Assembly (NCBI GenBank): GCA_046758085.1
Contig: JBHHZP010000099.1
Location: 1 to 12,697, forward strand
Direction: 5' to 3'
DNA: 12,697 nucleotides
Source of the DNA: VRUB01 sp046758085
GTDB lineage: Bacteria; Pseudomonadota; Gammaproteobacteria; Acidiferrobacterales; SPGG2
Shown: piece by piece, positions 1-7,482 of the stretch
Layout of the letters: every line of letters starts with the position of its first letter
Position numbering within the stretch: the first letter of the stretch is position 1
Notes under the pieces: model-generated
What the model was told of the DNA's origin: nothing
The model's database searches: none
Seen by the model: only the letters and a program-made list of their open reading frames with translations
Made by a program: the position numbers and the translations under genes

Positions 1-1335
1 GTGACCGAGTCCAACAGCGCGATTTGTCTAGCGCAGGAGGGGGGCATCGGCGTCATACACAAGAACATGCCGGCGCAACGCCAGGCCGACGAGGTACGCA
101 AGGTCAAGAAATCGGAAAGCGGCGTGGTCACCAACCCGATCACCGTGGCGGCGCAAACGAGCATTCGCGATGTATTGGCGCTTATGCGCGCGCATAACAT
201 CTCCGGCGTGCCGGTCATGGAGGACGGGGCGTTGGCAGGCATTGTGACCAGCCGTGATCTGCGTTTCGAGACCAGCTTCGATGAGCCGGTGAGCCGCGTT
301 ATGACGCCGAAGGAGCGCCTGGTGACGGTAAAGGAAGGGGCCAGGCGCGAAGATGTGGTGCGCCTGTTGCACCAGCACCGGATTGAGAAAGTGCTGGTAG
401 TGGACGATGATTTCGGACTCAAGGGTCTGGTTACGTTTAAGGATATTCAAAAGGCCACCGAGTACCCGCGCTCGGTGAAAGACGACAATGCGCGCCTGCG
501 CGTGGGCGCGGCCGTTGGCGTTGGGCGCGGCACCGAGGAACGCGTGGAGGCGCTGGTTGAGGCCGAGGTAGACATCATCGTCGTTGATACGGCACACGGG
601 CATTCGCAACGTGTGATCGATCGGGTTGGATGGGTGAAAAAACACTTTCCTCACGTGCAGGTCATCGGCGGCAACATTGCCACGAGCGAGGCCGCCACCG
701 CCCTGGTCGATGCCGGTGTCGATGCGGTTAAGGTCGGCATCGGACCGGGTTCGATCTGCACGACGCGCATGGTGACCGGTGTGGGAGTCCCGCAGATAAG
801 CGCTATTAGTAACGTCGCGCAGGCGTTGCAGGATACCGACGTGCTGCTGATTGCCGATGGCGGTGTGCGCTACTCCGGCGACATCGCCAAAGCGGTTGCG
901 GCCGGTGCGCACGCTGTCATGGTTGGGAGCCTGTTGGCTGGCACGGATGAGGCCCCCGGCGAGATCGAGTTCTATCAGGGTCGATCGTACAAGACCTATC
1001 GCGGAATGGGTTCGCTTGGCGCAATGGGGGAAGGTTCCAGTGATCGCTACTTTCAAGAGCACGCCACAGAGACACACAAGCTGGTACCCGAGGGGGTTGA
1101 GGGACGCGTGCCCTACAAGGGCCCGATGATAAGAATTATTCATCAGTTGATGGGTGGTCTGCGTGCGAGCATGGGATATACGGGCTGTGCCACGCTCGAG
1201 GAGCTGCGCACGCGTGCCGAGTTTGTGCGCGTAACAAACGCCGGTGTGCAGGAAGGTCACGTGCACGATGTCACCATCACGAAAGAGGCGCCGAACTACC
1301 AGCGCGATGACCTCGGTAGCGAGTTTGATGCCTAG
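1..1335 (+). CDS. guaB: Inosine-5'-monophosphate dehydrogenase, 5'-truncated by window edge
   Basis: IMP dehydrogenase oxidises IMP to XMP with NAD+, the committed step to GMP. 444 residues are visible; the family is usually about 485-490 long. The first residues already match the 'VTE..AI.LAQEGGIG.IHKNM' stretch near residue 45-50 of full-length enzymes, so the real start lies left of the window and the GTG at position 1 is not the start. Visible parts are a pair of CBS domains at about residues 43-160, then the rest of the TIM barrel. The barrel carries the phosphate/active-site loop GPGSICTTR (catalytic Cys at visible residue 253), the IADGG strand near 284-288, and a flap containing GSSDRYFQ. 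The C-terminus is complete and ends in TAG. guaA follows after about 145 bp on the same strand, the usual guaBA order. Confidence 0.97.
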   Translation: MTESNSAICLAQEGGIGVIHKNMPAQRQADEVRKVKKSESGVVTNPITVAAQTSIRDVLALMRAHNISGVPVMEDGALAGIVTSRDLRFETSFDEPVSRVMTPKERLVTVKEGARREDVVRLLHQHRIEKVLVVDDDFGLKGLVTFKDIQKATEYPRSVKDDNARLRVGAAVGVGRGTEERVEALVEAEVDIIVVDTAHGHSQRVIDRVGWVKKHFPHVQVIGGNIATSEAATALVDAGVDAVKVGIGPGSICTTRMVTGVGVPQISAISNVAQALQDTDVLLIADGGVRYSGDIAKAVAAGAHAVMVGSLLAGTDEAPGEIEFYQGRSYKTYRGMGSLGAMGEGSSDRYFQEHATETHKLVPEGVEGRVPYKGPMIRIIHQLMGGLRASMGYTGCATLEELRTRAEFVRVTNAGVQEGHVHDVTITKEAPNYQRDDLGSEFDA

Positions 1336-1480
1336 CGAACTGTTGGAAAAGCCTTGTCAACAGCGTTTTGACACCTGCCGCCCAGTGATTGCAACCTGAT
1401 CCATTCATGACGAGCACGACAGCGCTCTGCGTTCAACGCCGCTGTTACGCCAATCGATGAATTTCTCGTTGGAGCGTTAG

Positions 1481-3055
1481 ATGACAGATCCTCATTCCCA
1501 GCGGATCCTGGTACTCGATTTCGGCTCGCAGTACACGCAGCTGATCGCCCGTCGTGTGCGCGAGGCAGGGGTGTATTGCGAGTTGCACCCTTACGATATG
1601 CCAGCGGAGCAGATCCGCGCGTTCGCACCGCGTGGGATCATTTTGTCCGGCGGCCCGGCATCGGTGGCCGCGGCGCAAACCCCGCGTGCAGTGCCGGTAA
1701 TCTTCGAGCTGCAGGTGCCCATACTTGGCATCTGCTACGGCATGCAGTTGCTGGCGGCCCAGTTCGGTGGCCGCGTAGACACATCTGCCCGGCGCGAGTA
1801 CGGTCCCGCGCAGGTTCGGGTGCAAGGGCATTCCCGCCTGCTGGCCGGCATCCAGGATCATATCGATGGCCAGGGCGAGCGCCAGCTCGAGGTGTGGATG
1901 AGTCACGGCGATCGCGTCGAGCAGGCGCCCCCGGGTTTTAGCGTGATCGCCAGCACCGACAATGCCCCGCTTGCGGCCATCAGCGATGAGAGCCGCGATC
2001 TATACGGCCTGCAATTTCACCCGGAGGTCACCCACACCCGGCGCGGGCAGGAGATTCTTCGGCGTTTTGTGCACGAGATCTGCGGCTGCGCCTCGCTGTG
2101 GACACCCGGAAATATCGTCGAGAGCCTGATCGCATCGGTGCGTGGGCAGATAGGCCAGGATTCCGTATTGCTCGGTCTTTCGGGCGGAGTGGACTCCTCG
2201 GTGGTGGCAGCCTTATTGCACCGGGCGATCGGCGATCAGCTTACCTGTATTTTTGTCGACAACGGGCTGTTGCGATTGCACGAGGCCGAGCAAGTTCGGG
2301 ACACCTTTGCCGAGCATATGGGTGTCAACATCATACAGGTAGATGCCGAAGAACAGTTTCTCTCCGCACTGGAGGGTGTCTCCGACCCGGAAGAAAAGCG
2401 CAAAATTATCGGCCGTGTATTCATAGAGGTGTTCCAGGAGCAGGCACGCAGGGCCGACAACGCGAAGTGGTTGGCACAGGGCACGATCTACCCGGATGTG
2501 ATCGAATCTGCCGACGCCCGCAGCGGTAAGGCGCACGTCATCAAGTCGCACCACAATGTTGGCGGCCTGCCGGAGCGCTTGCACCTGAAGCTACTCGAGC
2601 CATTGCGTGAGCTGTTCAAGGACGAAGTGCGTCGTATCGGCGAAGAGCTGGGCTTGCCGCACAAGCTGGTCAATCGCCACCCCTTTCCCGGTCCCGGGCT
2701 TGGCGTGCGAATCCTGGGTGAGGTCAAAAAGGAATATGCCGACGTGCTGCGCCAGGCCGATGCGATCTATCTCGAGGAACTCACGCGCCACGACCTGTAT
2801 GACAAGATCAGCCAGGCATTCGCGGTGTTCTTGCCGGTCAAGTCTGTGGGTGTGGTCGGCGATCAGCGCGCTTATGAGTACGTAATCGCGTTGCGCGCAG
2901 TAGAAACGGTGGATTTCATGACCGCCAATTGGGCACGAATCCCTGATGAGGTGCTTGCCACCATTGGCCGCCGCATCATTAACGAGGTGCGCGGGGTCAG
3001 CCGGGTAGTTTACGATATCTCCAGTAAACCGCCGGCAACAATAGAATGGGAGTAG
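1481..3055 (+). CDS. guaA: GMP synthase (glutamine-hydrolysing)
   Basis: Converts XMP to GMP using ATP and glutamine; cytosolic, last step of de novo GMP synthesis. 524 residues, essentially the E. coli length. The N-terminal class I glutamine amidotransferase has the nucleophile Cys85 in LGICYGMQL, and His180/Glu182 in LQFHPEV. The ATP-pyrophosphatase domain has the PP-loop SGGVDSS at 234-240. The C-terminal dimerisation/XMP-binding domain carries HPFPGPGLGVR, DFMTANWARIP and the terminal PPATIEWE. The ATG at 1481 is supported by GGAG at 1471-1474 with a 6-nt spacer. It lies 145 bp after guaB. I see no clear terminator or riboswitch in that gap, so co-transcription with guaB is likely but inferred. 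Confidence 0.98.
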   Translation: MTDPHSQRILVLDFGSQYTQLIARRVREAGVYCELHPYDMPAEQIRAFAPRGIILSGGPASVAAAQTPRAVPVIFELQVPILGICYGMQLLAAQFGGRVDTSARREYGPAQVRVQGHSRLLAGIQDHIDGQGERQLEVWMSHGDRVEQAPPGFSVIASTDNAPLAAISDESRDLYGLQFHPEVTHTRRGQEILRRFVHEICGCASLWTPGNIVESLIASVRGQIGQDSVLLGLSGGVDSSVVAALLHRAIGDQLTCIFVDNGLLRLHEAEQVRDTFAEHMGVNIIQVDAEEQFLSALEGVSDPEEKRKIIGRVFIEVFQEQARRADNAKWLAQGTIYPDVIESADARSGKAHVIKSHHNVGGLPERLHLKLLEPLRELFKDEVRRIGEELGLPHKLVNRHPFPGPGLGVRILGEVKKEYADVLRQADAIYLEELTRHDLYDKISQAFAVFLPVKSVGVVGDQRAYEYVIALRAVETVDFMTANWARIPDEVLATIGRRIINEVRGVSRVVYDISSKPPATIEWE

Positions 3056-3060
3056 AACGT

Positions 3061-3127
3061 GTGAGGGGCGAGGTGTAAGGCATGAGGCGCGAAACCCACA
3101 AACCGAACGAAGCACCTCACTCCTCAC
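3061..3127. repeat. Imperfect inverted repeat of GTGAGG-like sequence around the tadA start
   Basis: The left arm at 3061-3075 (gtgaggggcgaggtg) and right arm at 3113-3127 (cacctcactcctcac) pair at 13 of 15 positions, plus one G-U wobble in RNA. They enclose a 37-nt loop that contains the AAGG and ATG (3082) of tadA. Both arms belong to a wider low-complexity stretch: GTGAGG/ATGAGG-like on the left, CCTCAC/CTCATC-like out to about 3140 on the right. It may be a small dispersed repeat inserted between guaA and tadA that now supplies the first ~20 codons of tadA, or a hairpin affecting tadA translation. The function is inferred; the pairing is seen directly. Confidence 0.55.
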
Positions 3128-3597
3128 CCCTCTCATCTCACGACGAAAGATGGATGCGGCGTGCACTCGAGCTGGCGCAACGCGCCCAGCGTGAGGGCGA
3201 GGTGCCGGTGGGGGCTGTCGTGGTAATGGATGACGAGCTCATCGCCGAGGGTTGGAACCGGCCCATCGGTACGCACGACCCAACGGCGCATGCGGAGATT
3301 GTGGCGCTGCGTGCGGCAGCGAGCCGTCTCGGAAACTATCGCCTGCCCGCGTGCACGCTGTATGTCACGCTGGAGCCTTGCGCCATGTGCGCCGGTGCAA
3401 TTGTGCACGCGCGCGTCACGCGGGTGGTATATGGCGCAGCGGATCCGCACGGCGGTGCGGCCGGCTCGGTGTTCGATTTGCTGCGTGCGCCCGCGCTGAA
3501 TCACCGGGCAACCGTAAGGGGCAGAGTTTTGAGTGAGGAGTGTGGTCGGCACCTGCGAGCGTTTTTCGAGCAAAAACGCCAAGGCGATATTACATAA
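3082..3597 (+). CDS. tadA: tRNA-specific adenosine-34 deaminase
   Basis: TadA deaminates A34 of tRNA-Arg(ACG) to inosine; a zinc enzyme of the cytidine/deoxycytidylate deaminase fold, normally essential. 171 residues from the ATG at 3082. The HAE motif supplies His70 and Glu72, and PCAMC supplies the Zn ligands Cys100 and Cys103. EGWNRPIGTHDPTAHAE is close to the E. coli protein. The core begins at about residue 20 (SHDERWMRRALEL). The first ~20 residues are low-complexity and encoded by the repeat around 3061-3140. The next in-frame ATG (3154) would cut into the conserved first helix, so 3082, with AAGG at 3077-3080, is preferred; a non-ATG start in between cannot be excluded. It starts 26 bp after guaA and is convergent with mltF, the same neighbour as in E. 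coli. Confidence 0.96.
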   Translation: MRRETHKPNEAPHSSPLSSHDERWMRRALELAQRAQREGEVPVGAVVVMDDELIAEGWNRPIGTHDPTAHAEIVALRAAASRLGNYRLPACTLYVTLEPCAMCAGAIVHARVTRVVYGAADPHGGAAGSVFDLLRAPALNHRATVRGRVLSEECGRHLRAFFEQKRQGDIT

Positions 3598-3676
3598 GGG
3601 GTTGGTCCTACGTCATAGCTGGCTGGCGGGACAGGTCACGATTACGCGGCCCGGCTCGCGGTTCATGGATAATGAC

Positions 3677-5089
3677 CTATATTGCCGGCGCCTGCAGCTT
3701 GAGGACGGCGGCGTTGGGTGCGGACGCCCGTTCCTCGTCTATTTTCACCAGCACGTCGTAGTACGTTCGCACGCGGCTCACAAACCTCACCGGTTCCACG
3801 CCGCGCGCATAGCCGTGCTTGGTTTTCTTGTGCCAGGCGGGTTTTGACAACAACGGTAAGGACTGCTTCACATCATTCCACTTATCGGGGTCGCCGCCAC
3901 GCTGCTGAGTGATGACACGGGCGTCCTCCAGGTGGCGCGGGCCCACGTTATAAGCGGCCAGTGCCATCCACATGCGATCGGGATCGCGTATGCTCTTGGG
4001 CATCCTGTCAATGAGCGAGCGGATGTAACGTGTCCCGCCATCGATGCTTTGAAAGGGATCTACACGATCGGTAATGCCGAGATCCGTCGCCGTGCTTTGG
4101 GTGAGCATCATCACTCCACGCACACCCGTGGGCGATGTAGCGAGCGGATCCCAGAACGATTCCTGATAGCCGATCGCGGCGAGTAAGCGCCAATCCATGC
4201 GGTATTTGTCACCGGCATTTTTGAAGATGGTCTCGTAGCGGGGCAGGCGGTTGCGAATTCTCAGGTGATAGACGGTCAAATTGATATAGTTGAAGCGGCT
4301 GGAGGGACCATAGTAACGTTCGATAAGACGATCGAGCTCGCCCGACTGCTTTAGTTTTTTGAAATAGGCTACAGCAAAGTTATAAAGGCTGTTGTCACTA
4401 CTGATCGGAAACGCCCAGGCCAGCGGTTGCGGCTCGTCGACGGCAAATGCCATGCGTAGCTCGGGGTAGTACTGACGCGTGATGGCGATGATATTAGAGT
4501 CCGCAATCGTAAACTCGAGCAACCCATCCCACACCATGCGCAACAAATCTTCCGTATTGCGGCCGTCAACCTCGGTCCACTCGAGCCCGGGATACTGCTG
4601 CTTGAGCGCCCGGAGCCGTTCGGCATAGCTGGTACCACGAACCACCTCGAGTTGCCGGCCGATCAGGTCTTCCATCTGCTTAGGCGGCTCGGTACCGAGA
4701 CGGTAGACCACCTGTTGGCGGATCTGGTGATAGTGCGGGCCAAAACGAACGCTTTTCCTGCGACCATCGGTAACGATCAAGCCGGCGGCTGCCATGTGTG
4801 CCTCGTTTTTCGCCAACATAGGCAAGATTTCGCCGAAGCTTTCGGGTACCACCATTTCAAGGTCGACATTCAGGGTGTCGGCAAAGCCCTTGACCATGTC
4901 GTATTCGATGCCCGCCGGGCCATCGGGGCCTTCATAATAAGTAGTCGGCGTATTGCGCGTGAGCACGACCAGCTTTCCGGCCCGTTTTACGACGTCGAGA
5001 CTGGGAGCCAGCGGTTCACTGCAACCGCCAAGGATCCATCCGAATAGCACAAAAACTGCGATCCCACGAGTTAGGGGAGCCGCAGCCAT
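3677..5089 (-). CDS. mltF: Membrane-bound lytic murein transglycosylase F (lipoprotein)
   Basis: Cleaves the MurNAc-GlcNAc bond of peptidoglycan to give 1,6-anhydro ends; expected to sit as a lipoprotein on the periplasmic face of the outer membrane. From the ATG at 5089 it is 470 residues. A lipoprotein signal (TRGIAVFVLFGWILGGC) has its acylated Cys at 23. A family 3 solute-binding-like domain spans about 33-262 and the SLT catalytic domain about 285-410. The SLT domain has the catalytic Glu310 in GYQESFWDP, GVRGVMMLT and AAYNVGP. The frame stays open upstream to an ATG at 5212, but that codon overlaps a perfect TATAAT and cannot be the start of a transcript made from it. An ATG at 5176 would add 29 residues ahead of the signal peptide. 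No convincing Shine-Dalgarno precedes any of the three. The gene converges on tadA, with 79 bp between the two ends. Confidence 0.95.
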   Translation of the reverse strand: MAAAPLTRGIAVFVLFGWILGGCSEPLAPSLDVVKRAGKLVVLTRNTPTTYYEGPDGPAGIEYDMVKGFADTLNVDLEMVVPESFGEILPMLAKNEAHMAAAGLIVTDGRRKSVRFGPHYHQIRQQVVYRLGTEPPKQMEDLIGRQLEVVRGTSYAERLRALKQQYPGLEWTEVDGRNTEDLLRMVWDGLLEFTIADSNIIAITRQYYPELRMAFAVDEPQPLAWAFPISSDNSLYNFAVAYFKKLKQSGELDRLIERYYGPSSRFNYINLTVYHLRIRNRLPRYETIFKNAGDKYRMDWRLLAAIGYQESFWDPLATSPTGVRGVMMLTQSTATDLGITDRVDPFQSIDGGTRYIRSLIDRMPKSIRDPDRMWMALAAYNVGPRHLEDARVITQQRGGDPDKWNDVKQSLPLLSKPAWHKKTKHGYARGVEPVRFVSRVRTYYDVLVKIDEERASAPNAAVLKLQAPAI

Positions 5090-5210
5090 AGTGTTGGGTA
5101 GGTGGTCGAGTAATCCTGGAATTCCCCGGTACCGGTACAAGAGAGCGGGGTTGATCTGGCGATGTACTGCTGACATGGTGTGATACGGGAACAAGCCGAC
5201 AATCGTGTGC

Positions 5211-5216
5211 ATTATA
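5211..5216 (-). promoter_or_regulatory. Candidate -10 box (TATAAT) for mltF
   Basis: Reading the minus strand, 5216 to 5211 is a perfect TATAAT in the context GCAG-TATAAT-GCAC. No good -35 hexamer is visible at 16-18 bp. Transcription would start near 5204, giving a leader of about 115 nt to the ATG at 5089, or about 28 nt to the ATG at 5176. The only support is the motif and its position upstream of mltF. Confidence 0.4.
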
Positions 5217-5245
5217 CTGCATTTCTCGAGCGTTGGCGCCCCGGC

Positions 5246-5274
5246 TTGTCGCGATGTGCCAGTACACGTAAGCT
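5246..5274 (+). promoter_or_regulatory. Candidate promoter of tRNA-Ser(CGA)
   Basis: TTGTCG at 5246-5251 and TAAGCT at 5269-5274 are 17 bp apart and end 11 bp before the tRNA gene. A GC-rich discriminator (gcgacccgc) follows, as is common for stringently controlled stable-RNA promoters. The -10 match is weak, so this is a candidate only. Confidence 0.3.
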
Positions 5275-5285
5275 ATGCGACCCGC

Positions 5286-5376
5286 GGAGAGGTACCGAAG
5301 CGGTCATAACGGCGCGGACTCGAAATCCGTTGGAGCGCTTGCGCTCACGTGGGTTCGAATCCCACCCTCTCCGCCA
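5286..5376 (+). tRNA. tRNA-Ser (anticodon CGA)
   Basis: A complete type II (long variable arm) tRNA. The acceptor stem GGAGAGG (5286-5292) pairs with CCTCTCC (5366-5372), followed by discriminator G and an encoded CCA at 5374-5376. The anticodon loop CTCGAAA places anticodon CGA at 5321-5323, decoding UCG. The variable arm TGGAGCGCTTGCGCTCA forms its own hairpin. The T arm is GTGGG-TTCGAAT-CCCAC. The G discriminator and long variable arm are serine identity features. Confidence 0.97.
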
Positions 5377-5633
5377 GGTTTATTGGACCCGCGGGAGGCG
5401 CACCGTGCTCCCGCCAGATCGGTCTGTGGCCATGGTTCGTGAGCCGGGGCGGGCGCCGCGCCAGCGGTCCGCGAGGCGTGGCAGTCGTTGGCAATGGGCT
5501 AAACCGGACGCGGCTAATACAATACTGTATGCAAAAGCGTGCGGTTACGTGCAGGCGTACACTGCCCGTCTGTCAAAGACACACGTATTTGAAAATTTGA
5601 GCAAAGCATAAAATTGCTTCCAGGCGCCCGCTA
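5377..5633. other. Non-coding spacer between tRNA-Ser(CGA) and the CNBD-rhodanese gene
   Basis: No gene is visible. A perfect 7-bp hairpin, GCGGGAG (5391-5397) with CTCCCGC (5408-5414), lies just after the tRNA but has no T run after it, so it is a weak terminator or processing-stem candidate. The AT-rich imperfect palindrome ATACAATACTGTAT at 5517-5530 (12 of 14 positions symmetric) sits about 105 bp before the downstream start codon and could be an operator or part of a promoter. I could not define a -35/-10 pair. Confidence 0.4.
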
Positions 5634-5639
5634 TTGCGT

Positions 5640-6704
5640 ATGAACGACCTGGCAATCCTGCAGACACTGGTGCCGATCAACGCCCTTACGCCCGCCAACT
5701 ATCAAGAGCTTGTCGCTGCCGCACAGATAGCGATTACCCCGAAGGGCGAGATATTGTTCAAGCATGGGGCGACAGACAACGACACCATATACCTGTTCGA
5801 GGGGGAGGTAGAGCTGATTCCGGCCGACAACCGCCACGGCCGCATTATCGTTGGTGGCACGGAAGAGGCGAGATACCCCTTGGCCCAGCTCAAGCCTCGC
5901 CGGTACACCGGGAAGACCAAGACCGGTGTGAAATTTGCGCGCGTGGCCAGTGACTTGCTGGATCGGCTGCTGACCTGGGATCAGGTGACGGGTGAGTATG
6001 AGGTGACCGAGCTGGCCGAGGCCGAAGACGCCGAGTGGACCATGCGGGTGCTGCGCAACAAGGCGTTCCAGATGCTGCCGCCGACAAACATTAGCGAGCT
6101 GTTTGCACGCCTGGAAGCAGTGTCGGTAAAGGCTGGGCAGGTGATTATCAAGCAAGGCGACGCCGGCGATTACTTCTACCTTGTCAAGCACGGCCGCTGC
6201 AACGTCGCGCGCAAGGCCGAGAAAAGCGGCAAGGTCGCGGTACTGGGCGAGCTAAGCGAGGGGCAAAGCTTCGGTGAGGAAGCGCTTTTGTCTGATGCAC
6301 CGCGCAACGCCACGGTCGTTATGATCACGGACGGCCTCCTCATGCGACTGTCAAAAGGCGATTTCGAGGCGTTGTTGAAACGGCCGCTAGTGCGTTGGGT
6401 GTCGCCCAGTGAAGCCAAGCAAATGTTAAAGCAAGGGGCCGGGCTGCTGGATGTGCGAACCGAGGACGAGTACCGCGAGGGCGGCTTGAAAGGCAGTCTC
6501 AATGTTCCGTTGTATTTGCTGCGGCTAAAAATGAGTGGCCTTGACCCCGAGCGCAGCTACATAGCTTACTGCGAGACCGGCAACCGCAGCTCCGCCGCCG
6601 CGTTCCTTCTGAGCGGGCGTGGTTTCGATGTGCATGTGTTGAAGGGCGGGCTCGCGGCATTGCGCGAGGCTGCAACGGGCGGTGCCGGAGCCACACCCAA
6701 GTAG
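5640..6704 (+). CDS. Tandem cyclic-nucleotide-binding domains fused to a C-terminal rhodanese domain
   Basis: 354 residues from the ATG at 5640; a TTG two codons earlier (5634) has AGG 9 nt upstream and could be used instead. Residues ~15-115 form a first cyclic-nucleotide-binding beta-roll that lacks a recognisable phosphate-binding cassette. Residues ~150-250 form a second, canonical one: KAGQVIIKQGDAGDYFYLV, then FGEEALLSDAPRNATV at 211-226, containing the Glu and Arg expected to contact the ligand. Residues ~255-345 are a rhodanese domain with LDVRTEDEY and active-site loop YCETGNRS (Cys311, Arg316; Cys-x4-Arg). There is no signal peptide, membrane span or DNA-binding helix-turn-helix, so it looks like a cytosolic sensor/sulfurtransferase and not a CRP-type regulator. 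It stands alone between two tRNA-Ser genes. The ligand and sulfur acceptor are unknown. Confidence 0.9.
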   Translation: MNDLAILQTLVPINALTPANYQELVAAAQIAITPKGEILFKHGATDNDTIYLFEGEVELIPADNRHGRIIVGGTEEARYPLAQLKPRRYTGKTKTGVKFARVASDLLDRLLTWDQVTGEYEVTELAEAEDAEWTMRVLRNKAFQMLPPTNISELFARLEAVSVKAGQVIIKQGDAGDYFYLVKHGRCNVARKAEKSGKVAVLGELSEGQSFGEEALLSDAPRNATVVMITDGLLMRLSKGDFEALLKRPLVRWVSPSEAKQMLKQGAGLLDVRTEDEYREGGLKGSLNVPLYLLRLKMSGLDPERSYIAYCETGNRSSAAAFLLSGRGFDVHVLKGGLAALREAATGGAGATPK

Positions 6705-6977
6705 CGCCCCGAGCGAGCACTCAATTGCAGCCATTGCACCGACCCGGTAACCTGGTTTACCCTTCATCGCCCTGTCTCCCGGTTCCGTATTAACACAGCT
6801 GCTGAAAAATTATTTTCAGCAACTCTCGAAGGGTGGTGCCCGGACGTACGGCACACTTTTCAAATAAGGTAAGTGTTTGAAAAAGGGATCAAAACAATAA
6901 TGGCGTTTTTTCTTTGCGAGATGAAAAAACCATCAGAGGGCTTTTTCAGTATCTTTTTAGCGCCGGCAGTCAGATAC
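6705..6977. other. Non-coding, partly AT-rich spacer before tRNA-Ser(GGA)
   Basis: No convincing gene. It contains a perfect 9-bp inverted repeat at 6800-6821 (separate entry). From about 6855 to 6960 there is an A/T-rich stretch with several A and T runs, which probably holds the promoter of tRNA-Ser(GGA); no clean -35/-10 pair could be fixed. TATCTT at 6951-6956, about 20 bp before the tRNA, is the best -10 candidate. Confidence 0.4.
6800..6821. terminator. Perfect 9-bp hairpin, possible terminator
   Basis: TGCTGAAAA (6800-6808) and TTTTCAGCA (6813-6821) are perfect inverted repeats around a 4-nt ATTA loop, about 95 bp after the CNBD-rhodanese stop codon. The four T bases are part of the stem and no free T run follows, so an intrinsic terminator is possible but not typical. 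A protein-binding palindrome is the alternative. Confidence 0.4.
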
Positions 6978-7068
<91 letters not shown>

Positions 7069-7090
7069 GATCACTCCCCTCTCCCTAACC

Positions 7091-7115
7091 CTCTCCCACT
7101 CACAAGTAGGGAGGG
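7091..7115 (+). terminator. Hairpin downstream of tRNA-Ser(GGA), possible terminator
   Basis: Bases 7091-7100 pair with 7105-7115 (ten pairs including one G-U, with A7108 bulged) around the loop CACA. The stem lies 22 bp after the tRNA, in a C/T-rich stretch starting at about 7072. No T run follows, so termination by this hairpin is a guess based on position and stem strength. Confidence 0.3.
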
Positions 7116-7251
7116 CACGGAATTTAAACCGCAATAACGATCCCGGCTTCTTCTTAAGCTTGCCCACGTCCTTTCTCAATCAGGGATAGCCAAGACACTT
7201 CCCCATCCGCTCGTAGGAGGGGGCTAGGCGGAGGAGGTCCCGGCCGCGCCC

Positions 7252-7281
7252 GTGCGATGGCCGAGCGTGACGTGCTACACT
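7252..7281 (+). promoter_or_regulatory. Candidate promoter of ffs (extended -10)
   Basis: TACACT at 7276-7281 is preceded by TG at 7273-7274, an extended -10. A loose -35 (GTGCGA, 7252-7257) lies 18 bp upstream. The predicted start near 7288 leaves a leader of about 20 nt before the mature SRP RNA, similar to the RNase P-trimmed leader of the E. coli 4.5S precursor. The leader holds the short direct repeat GAGATAC-GC-GAGATAC (7292-7307). Confidence 0.4.
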
Positions 7282-7307
7282 GTTGCCAGTCGAGATACGC
7301 GAGATAC

Positions 7308-7421
7308 GGCGGTGAAGGCCGGTCCCCCCGGTGACGGCAGGTTGTGAACCCGGTCAGGTCCGGAAGGAAGCAGCCGCAGCAGCCGGCGCGGGTACTGGGG
7401 TGTGGCTGGCTGGAGCCGCCA
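7308..7421 (+). ncRNA. ffs: 4.5S RNA (bacterial small signal recognition particle RNA)
   Basis: The diagnostic apical domain IV is present: GGTCAGGTCCGGAAGGAAGC starts at 7352 and is followed by AGCC. It contains the GGAA tetraloop and the asymmetric internal loops that bind the Ffh M domain. The 5' GGCGG (7308-7312) pairs with CCGCC (7416-7420) to close the hairpin, giving about 114 nt, the E. coli length. The RNA forms the SRP core with Ffh and targets nascent membrane proteins to FtsY. Exact ends are inferred from the terminal pairing. It lies 61 bp upstream of dnaX; I see no T-run terminator between them, so read-through into dnaX is possible. Confidence 0.93.
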
Positions 7422-7482
7422 CCTGTCTTTGTGTCCACCAAACAGTGTGACATCGAATCTTCGTTGATAACTTCAAGCAGCA

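Noticed and set aside
28..1266. Long open frame of 412 codons antisense to guaB
   Set aside because: guaB is certain on the plus strand; the antisense frame has no recognisable domain and is expected from high-GC codon use.
1336..1480. Possible regulatory element between guaB and guaA
   Set aside because: Only short, widely separated complementary segments (AACAGCG/CGCTGTT) were seen; no recognisable riboswitch or terminator.
3559..3579. Perfect 8-bp inverted repeat GCGTTTTT/AAAAACGC near the end of tadA
   Set aside because: It lies inside coding sequence for a conserved C-terminal helix, is A/T-dominated and not followed by a T run; probably coincidence.
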